Assembly (NCBI RefSeq): GCF_030285665.1
Contig: NZ_CP127295.1
Location: 2,666,001 to 2,730,000 of the forward strand
Direction: 5' to 3'
Source of the DNA: Amycolatopsis mongoliensis
Lineage (GTDB): Bacteria > Actinomycetota > Actinomycetes > Mycobacteriales > Pseudonocardiaceae
Length of the DNA: 64,000 nt
The notes beneath the pieces are model-generated. The model did no database searches. It worked only from the letters and a program-made list of their open reading frames with translations, and was not told the origin of the DNA. This document shows, piece after piece, positions 59,351-64,000 of this stretch; within the stretch, counting starts at the first letter, position 1, and every line of letters begins with the position of its first letter. The position numbers and the translations under genes are program-made.

Positions 59351-60289
59351 TCACAGTTTGCCGGTGAGCAGCGCGTCGCCCAGCTCGGTCCGCCGGTACA
59401 GCACCCGATGACCACGACGTTCCGACGTCAGCAACCCCGCCGCGCGCAACGTCGTGAGGTGCGCCGAAACCGTCGCCGGTGCCAAGCCGTGGCGGCGGGC
59501 CAGTTCGGTCGTCGCCGCGGGGCGGTCGAGGGTGGCCAGCAGCAGCGCCCGCGTCCGGCCGAGGACCTCGACCAGGGGTTCCGGCGGCGCCGCGGCGGAC
59601 GTCCACAGCGAAGCCACGCCCCGAGCCGGGTAGAGCAGCGAGACCTGCCACGGCGGCACCGTCACGACGCCGACGTCCGGCCACGCGAACACCGCCGGGA
59701 TCAGCAGCAGCCCGCGCGAATCGATCTCCAGCCGTTCGCGTGCGCGGACGTCCACCAGGACCGAAGTGTCCGACAGCCGCACGCGCGGGTGCAGCCCGGC
59801 CAGCATCGAGGCGATCCCGCCGGATCCCAGCTGCCGCGTCCGGAACGCGATGTCCGCCGCCAGCAGCTCGCGCAGGCGGGGCCACTCCGGCGCCAGGAGC
59901 ACGTTCCACACCGTCTCGAGCTGGTCGGCCAGCAGGTCGCGCGCGGAAGCCGGATCGTCCGGCAGCATCGTTAGGTCGGCGTCGACCATCGCCAGCTCCA
60001 GCGCGACCTGGTGCGGTGCGGTAGCCCGGACCGCGCGCAGCTGCGCCTCCGCCGTCGTCTCCGGGCCCACGGGCGGCGGGCTCAGGAACTCGGTGATGTA
60101 GTGCCGCGCGCTCAGGACCGCGGCCAGCTCGGGCACGTCGAGGGCGGGCGCGGCGGACGCCCACGGCAGGTTCGCCGGGTGCCCGCGGACGCCGAGCAGC
60201 GTCCGGACGGCACCCAGCACCTCCTCCAGTGGGGAGATCGCGAACCGGACGCGTTGCGCGCCGGCCGCGGTCAGAACCAGCTCGATCAT
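59351..60289 (-). CDS. ArsR-type winged-helix regulator with DUF5937 domain
   Basis: A 312-residue regulator. Residues 1-225 form the DUF5937 region of these actinobacterial proteins (MIELVLTAAGAQRVRFAISP, then PEWPRLRELLAADIAFRTRQ). The C-terminal winged helix reads LDRPAATTELARRHGLAPAT, VSAHLTTLRAAGLLTSERRG, then HRVLYRRTELGDALLTGKL. No cysteine metal site is seen, so it senses something other than arsenic. It is divergent from an MFS exporter, and the inverted repeat at 60293-60314 lies directly before its start. Confidence 0.87.
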   Translation of the reverse strand: MIELVLTAAGAQRVRFAISPLEEVLGAVRTLLGVRGHPANLPWASAAPALDVPELAAVLSARHYITEFLSPPPVGPETTAEAQLRAVRATAPHQVALELAMVDADLTMLPDDPASARDLLADQLETVWNVLLAPEWPRLRELLAADIAFRTRQLGSGGIASMLAGLHPRVRLSDTSVLVDVRARERLEIDSRGLLLIPAVFAWPDVGVVTVPPWQVSLLYPARGVASLWTSAAAPPEPLVEVLGRTRALLLATLDRPAATTELARRHGLAPATVSAHLTTLRAAGLLTSERRGHRVLYRRTELGDALLTGKL

Positions 60290-60292
60290 CGG

Positions 60293-60314
60293 TGATTCGC
60301 CCTCACCCGAATCA
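60293..60314. promoter_or_regulatory. Inverted repeat in the ArsR/MFS divergent region
   Basis: TGATTCG (60293-60299) and CGAATCA (60308-60314) are separated by 8 bp in the 61-bp gap between the two starts. It is the natural binding site for the ArsR-type protein, repressing both genes. Confidence 0.6.
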
Positions 60315-60350
60315 GTGTGCCTCGATTTGGCCACGGACGAGCGTGTGCGC

Positions 60351-61490
60351 ATGTCGTTGTTCACCCATCGCGCCTACTGGCGCTGGTCGGCGGGCGTCCA
60401 GTTCGCGCGGCTCCCGGCGACCATGGCGCCGCTCGCGTTCACCCTGCTGACCACCGCGACGACCGGTTCCTACCGGCTGGGCGGCGTGCTGATGTCGGTC
60501 TACGTTGCCGCCGAAATGCTCTGCGCGGTGCCGGTCGGGCGGCTGCTCGACCGCGTCGGCCCTTCGCGCGGGCTGCCGGTGCTGCTGCTCCTGACCGCCG
60601 CCGGGTTCGCCACCCTCGCGGCGGTCGCCGACGCGCCCGGTCCCGTTCTGGTCGCGGTCGTCCTGCTCCCCGGCATCGCGGGCGGGGCGCTGTCCGGCGG
60701 CTTTCGGACGCTCCTCGCCGACACCGTCGACGACGAGCTGCTGCCGCGCGCGATCTCCGTCGACGCGATGCTCCTCGAAGGCGTGCTCATCGGCGGACCG
60801 GCGCTGGTCGCACTGCTCGACCTGGCCGGCGCGGTCGTCCCGGTCGCCGCGATGGCCGTCGCCTGCGTGGTCGCCGCCGCGCTCGTCCCGCGCCGCGCGG
60901 GTGAGCGCGAACGGATGGAATCCGGGGACGAAGCCCCGGCCGCGCGAATCGTCACCTACCTGCCGTGGCTGTGCTGCGCGTTCACGGTCGGGCTGCTGCT
61001 GTCGACGATCGAGGTCGCGCCGCTGCCGCTGGTCCAGCGGCTCGGCGCGCCCGAGACGGCCGCGCCGGTCGTGATCGCGGTGCTGAGCGGGGCGAGCATC
61101 GCGGGCAGCGCGCTCTACGCATGGCGCGGCAAGACCGGCGACCCGCGGCTGTTCCTCGCCGGGTTCGTCGTCGGCGGGCTCGCGCTCGCCGCCGACCTCG
61201 GCTGGGCCGGGCTGTTCGGGTCGGTGGCCGTCATCGGGGCGTGCACGGGACCGCTGGTGGCCGCGACCTCGGTCAACCTGCAGCGCCTGTTGCCGAAGAA
61301 CCGCAGGTCGGCGGGGTTCTCACTCTCGTTCACGGTGCAAGCGGCCGGCTTCGGGCTCGGCTCGCTGGCGGTGGGCGTGCTGCCGTTGTGGCTCGCACCG
61401 TTGTTCGGTGTCTTTGCCGCGGCGATCGCCGGTGGAATGCTGGTGGCGAAGCCCGCACGAGCTATTGGCACGATGTCAGTAACGTCGTAA
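60351..61490 (+). CDS. MFS transporter, probable drug exporter
   Basis: A 379-residue membrane protein with about 11-12 hydrophobic segments. MSLFTHRAYWRWSAGVQFAR begins the common ArsR-linked MFS type; VPVGRLLDRVGPSRGLPVLL is motif A between helices 2 and 3. SAGFSLSFTVQAAGFGLGSL lies late in the second half. Divergence from an ArsR-type repressor suggests inducible efflux of a toxic molecule. ATG 60351 is used; an upstream ATG at 60315 falls in the operator end and adds only hydrophilic residues. Confidence 0.87.
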   Translation: MSLFTHRAYWRWSAGVQFARLPATMAPLAFTLLTTATTGSYRLGGVLMSVYVAAEMLCAVPVGRLLDRVGPSRGLPVLLLLTAAGFATLAAVADAPGPVLVAVVLLPGIAGGALSGGFRTLLADTVDDELLPRAISVDAMLLEGVLIGGPALVALLDLAGAVVPVAAMAVACVVAAALVPRRAGERERMESGDEAPAARIVTYLPWLCCAFTVGLLLSTIEVAPLPLVQRLGAPETAAPVVIAVLSGASIAGSALYAWRGKTGDPRLFLAGFVVGGLALAADLGWAGLFGSVAVIGACTGPLVAATSVNLQRLLPKNRRSAGFSLSFTVQAAGFGLGSLAVGVLPLWLAPLFGVFAAAIAGGMLVAKPARAIGTMSVTS

Positions 61491-61524
61491 CCTGGGCTGA
61501 CCCGCTACCTCCAGGGAGACGCCG

Positions 61525-63021
61525 ATGACTGCCGTCCAGCCGAAGCCGACGTCGGTCGGCGAGACCTTCGACTCGCTCAGCCCGGCGACCGACGAGGTGG
61601 TCGGAACCTACCCCGTGCACACCGCCGAGGACGTCCAGGCGGCCGTCGCGCGAGCGCGTGTCGCGGCGAAGTGGTGGGAAGACCTGGGCTTCGCCGGGCG
61701 CGCCGAGCGGCTCCGCGGCTGGAAGGGCGTGCTGACGCGGCGGCTCCCGCAGCTGTGCCAGGTGGTCCGCGACGAGACCGGCAAGCCGATCGCGGACGCG
61801 CAGCTCGAGAGCGTCCTGGCCATCGAGCACATCGCGTGGGCGGGCAAGCACGCGAAGAAGATCCTCGGCAAGCAGAAGCGCTCGGCCGGGCTGCTGATGT
61901 CGAACCAGGCGGCGACCGTCGAGTACCAGCCGCTGGGCGTGGTCGGCGTGATCGGCCCGTGGAACTACCCGGTGTTCACCCCGCTCGGTTCCATCGCGTA
62001 CGCGCTCGCGGCAGGCAACGCCGTGGTGTTCAAGCCCAGCGAGTACACGCCGGGCGTCGGGAAGTGGCTGGTCGACGCGTTCGCCGAGATCGTGCCGGAG
62101 CAGCCGGTGCTGCAGTTGGTCACGGGCTTCGGCGAGACGGGCGCGGCGCTGGTCGGCGCGGGCGTCGACAAGATCGCGTTCACCGGCTCGACGGCGACGG
62201 GCAAGCGGATCATGGCCGCGGCCGCGGAGACGCTCACGCCGGTGGTCATCGAGGCGGGCGGCAAGGACCCGGTGCTGGTCGACGCGGACGCCGACCTCGA
62301 CGCGGCGGCCGACGCGACGGTCTGGGGCGCGTTCTCGAACTCCGGCCAGACCTGCATCGGCGTCGAGCGGGTGTACGTCCACGAGAAGGTCCACGACGAG
62401 TTCGTCGCGAAGGTCGTCGAGAAGTCGAAGGACGTGCGCGCGGGCTCGGACGAGGCGGCGCAGTACGGCCCGGTGACGATGCCCTCGCAGCTGGGGGTGA
62501 TCAAGCGCCACATCCAGGACGCGCTGGCCCGCGGCGGCAAGGCGGTCCTCGGCGGCGAGGAAGCGGTCGGCGACCGGTACGCGCAGCCGACGGTGCTGGT
62601 CGACGTCCCGGAGGACTCCGAGGCGGTGACCGAGGAGACGTTCGGCCCGACGGTGACGATCGCGAAGGTCCGCGACATGGACGAAGCGGTCGAGAAGGCG
62701 AACAGCACGAAGTACGGCCTGGGCTCGACGGTGTTCTCGAAGTCCCGCGGCGTGGAACTGGCCGAGAAGCTGCGCACGGGCATGACGGCGATCAACGCAC
62801 CGCTGTCGTTCGCGGGTATCGCGTCCCTGCCGTTCGGCGGCGTGGGCGACTCGGGCTTCGGCCGCATCCACGGCCCGGAGGGGCTGCGCGAGTTCGCCCG
62901 CACGAAGGCGATCGCCCGCCAGCGCTTCACGGCCCCGATGACGCTGACGTCGTTCAGCCGCAAGCCTTCGACGGACGCCTTGGTGGCGAAGCTGGTGACG
63001 ATCCTGCACGGCAAGCGCTGA
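61525..63021 (+). CDS. Aldehyde dehydrogenase, succinate-semialdehyde-dehydrogenase-like
   Basis: A 498-residue NAD(P)-dependent dehydrogenase. The cofactor region shows LGVVGVIGPWNYPVFTPLGS, VFKPSEYTPGVGK and DKIAFTGSTATGKRIMAAAA. The general base Glu is in VVIEAGGKDPVLVDADAD and the nucleophile Cys in FSNSGQTCIGVERVYVHE. The N-terminal ETFDSLSPATDEVVGTYPVH fits the group that oxidises succinate semialdehyde and other short aldehydes. GGGAG lies upstream of ATG 61525. A 14-bp stem-loop ends the unit. Confidence 0.9.
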   Translation: MTAVQPKPTSVGETFDSLSPATDEVVGTYPVHTAEDVQAAVARARVAAKWWEDLGFAGRAERLRGWKGVLTRRLPQLCQVVRDETGKPIADAQLESVLAIEHIAWAGKHAKKILGKQKRSAGLLMSNQAATVEYQPLGVVGVIGPWNYPVFTPLGSIAYALAAGNAVVFKPSEYTPGVGKWLVDAFAEIVPEQPVLQLVTGFGETGAALVGAGVDKIAFTGSTATGKRIMAAAAETLTPVVIEAGGKDPVLVDADADLDAAADATVWGAFSNSGQTCIGVERVYVHEKVHDEFVAKVVEKSKDVRAGSDEAAQYGPVTMPSQLGVIKRHIQDALARGGKAVLGGEEAVGDRYAQPTVLVDVPEDSEAVTEETFGPTVTIAKVRDMDEAVEKANSTKYGLGSTVFSKSRGVELAEKLRTGMTAINAPLSFAGIASLPFGGVGDSGFGRIHGPEGLREFARTKAIARQRFTAPMTLTSFSRKPSTDALVAKLVTILHGKR

Positions 63022-63027
63022 GGAGGG

Positions 63028-63062
63028 CCGGGGTTGTGGACAAGTCGCGTCCACAACCCCGG
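63028..63062 (+). terminator. Stem-loop terminator after the aldehyde dehydrogenase gene
   Basis: CCGGGGTTGTGGAC and GTCCACAACCCCGG form a perfect 14-bp stem with a 7-base loop, 7 bp after the stop. No T-tract. Its sequence is unrelated to the palindrome families A, B and C. Confidence 0.7.
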
Positions 63063-63149
63063 AACTGTCGGTGGCCCCCGATAAACTGGATACCGGGGGA
63101 CGCGGCCCGCCTTCCCCTGGCGGGCCGATTCGCGAATGGCGGCAGCGCG

Positions 63150-63208
63150 GATGTCGTGAATGACTCATTCCTGTCGTCCGGCGACAGGAATGAGTCATTC
63201 ACAACATC
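63150..63208. terminator. Long palindrome, family A copy 3 (convergent genes)
   Basis: 27-nt arms, GATGTCGTGAATGACTC outward to GAGTCATTCACAACATC, with one mismatch and a 5-base centre TCCGG. It lies between the converging aldehyde dehydrogenase and GMC oxidoreductase genes. It differs from 19022-19074 by ATTCCTGTCG in place of ATTCATGTCG, changed on both arms, so pairing is kept. Confidence 0.85.
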
Positions 63209-63273
63209 GTCATCGCGAGCACCGAGCCGGCCCGGCGTTCGCCTGCGTGAGCGCCCCAGCCCGGTGCGCCGCC

Positions 63274-64000
63274 TCAACGCCCCCGGATCAGATCCGCCGC
63301 CTTCTCCGCCACCATGATCGTCGGCGCGTTCGTGTTCCCCCGCGGCACCACGGGCATCACCGACGCGTCCACCACCCGCAGCCCCTCGACGCCGCGCACC
63401 CGCAGTTCAGGATCGACCACCGCCTGCTCACCGGTGCCCATCGAGCACGTCCCGACCGGGTGGTACAGCGTCTGCGTGTTCTCGCGGATGTGCTCGGCCA
63501 GCTCGGCGTCGGTCAGATCGTGCCGCGTGGGCAGGAACGGCTTGTCCAGGAAGCGCTTGAGCGGGCCGGCGCGACCGATCTCGATCAGCGCCCGCAGCCC
63601 GGCGACCATCTTGTCCATGTCCGCCGACTCCGCGTAGTACGCCGGGTCGATTTCCGGTTTCCACGAAGGGTTCGCCGACTTCAGCCGCAGCCGGCCGCGG
63701 CTCGCGACGTCCACCAGCGTCGCCGCCGACGTGAACCCGGGGACCGTCGGCTCGCGCATGCCGTTGTCGTAGAACAGCGTGGGCGCGACGTGGATCTGCA
63801 TGTCCGGCGCGGGAAGCCCGTCCGTGGTCGGGAAGAACGCGCCCGCCTCGCCGATGTTCGACGCCAGCGGCCCGCGCTTCGTCAGCTGGTAGCGGACCAG
63901 CCCGCGCGGCGTGGCCGCGTCGACCAGGTCGGTGGTGCCGCGCGTGGACCAGATGATCCCGCACGCGGGGTGGTCGTGCAGGTTCTCGCCGACGCCGGGC
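63274..64000 (-). CDS. GMC-family flavin oxidoreductase (C-terminal part, cut by window edge)
   Basis: The frame is open from the right edge to the stop at 63274 and gives about 242 C-terminal residues of a choline-dehydrogenase-like flavoenzyme. Near the edge NLHDHPACGIIWSTRG is the conserved PGVGENLxDH region. The catalytic His lies in TLYHPVGTCSMGTGEQAVVD (PVGT motif) and the second catalytic Asn in VPRGNTNAPTIMVAEKAADL. DPELRVRGVEGLRVVDASVM is the FAD-binding end. It would oxidise an alcohol such as choline. The FAD-binding N-terminus lies outside the window. Confidence 0.92.
   Translation of the reverse strand, partial: PGVGENLHDHPACGIIWSTRGTTDLVDAATPRGLVRYQLTKRGPLASNIGEAGAFFPTTDGLPAPDMQIHVAPTLFYDNGMREPTVPGFTSAATLVDVASRGRLRLKSANPSWKPEIDPAYYAESADMDKMVAGLRALIEIGRAGPLKRFLDKPFLPTRHDLTDAELAEHIRENTQTLYHPVGTCSMGTGEQAVVDPELRVRGVEGLRVVDASVMPVVPRGNTNAPTIMVAEKAADLIRGR

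Overview
The window is high-GC actinobacterial DNA. It most resembles a Pseudonocardiaceae genome such as Amycolatopsis. That is an inference from four things: GTG starts and GTGA/ATGA gene junctions, many leaderless promoters, an EspG/PPE-type ESX cluster without mycobacterial features, and purine genes spread along one strand. No rRNA, tRNA, CRISPR array, intact insertion sequence or phage gene was seen.

Layout. 1-7.2 kb: end of an unknown gene, a GT1 glycosyltransferase, a secreted GH18 protein and a four-gene dipeptide/nickel-type ABC transporter. 7.3-18.9 kb: secreted HNH nuclease, a degenerate lipid-kinase-like protein, purA, OsmC, an F420-type oxidoreductase, a Na+/H+ antiporter, two transporters, a class C serine hydrolase and a glycerophosphodiesterase. 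19.2-25.5 kb: purD, then a six-gene set of ESX (type VII) substrates and an EspG chaperone without any ESX membrane machinery. 25.6-31.4 kb: aminotransferase, threonine aldolase, ECF sigma factor with membrane partner, TetR regulator and two decayed genes. 31.4-47.1 kb: a catabolic locus for alpha-galactosides. 47.1-57 kb: secreted amidase, purB, a polar amino acid ABC transporter with three tandem binding proteins, MOSC protein, SAM hydrolase, purC. 57-64 kb: small enzymes, an ArsR/MFS pair, an aldehyde dehydrogenase and a truncated GMC oxidoreductase.

The 31-47 kb locus reads as a nearly complete De Ley-Doudoroff route. Alpha-galactosidases (GH36, GH27) release galactose and a CUT1-type ABC importer takes up sugar. 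An SDR dehydrogenase and a lactonase would give galactonate, and a DgoD-like dehydratase gives 2-keto-3-deoxygalactonate. A PfkB kinase and a KDPG-type aldolase finish the pathway. A GntR/FCD regulator sits divergent to the importer. The same 11-bp palindrome, CNTAANTTANG, occurs in both divergent promoter regions of the locus. The GH36 gene carries an apparent one-base frameshift.

Inserted inside this locus (37.36-39.55 kb) is a lower-GC two-gene module. It has an AbiEi-like winged-helix protein with a PD-(D/E)XK-like N-terminus and an AbiEii-like nucleotidyltransferase. An array of AGGCAA/TTGCCT sites lies upstream. This is the best candidate for a defence or toxin-antitoxin system.

The most unusual genome-scale signal is a set of seven long, near-perfect palindromes in gene borders. 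They fall into three sequence families that share the ends GTGA(A/G)TG...CA(T/C)TCAC. Two copies 46.7 kb apart are identical over 46 bp.
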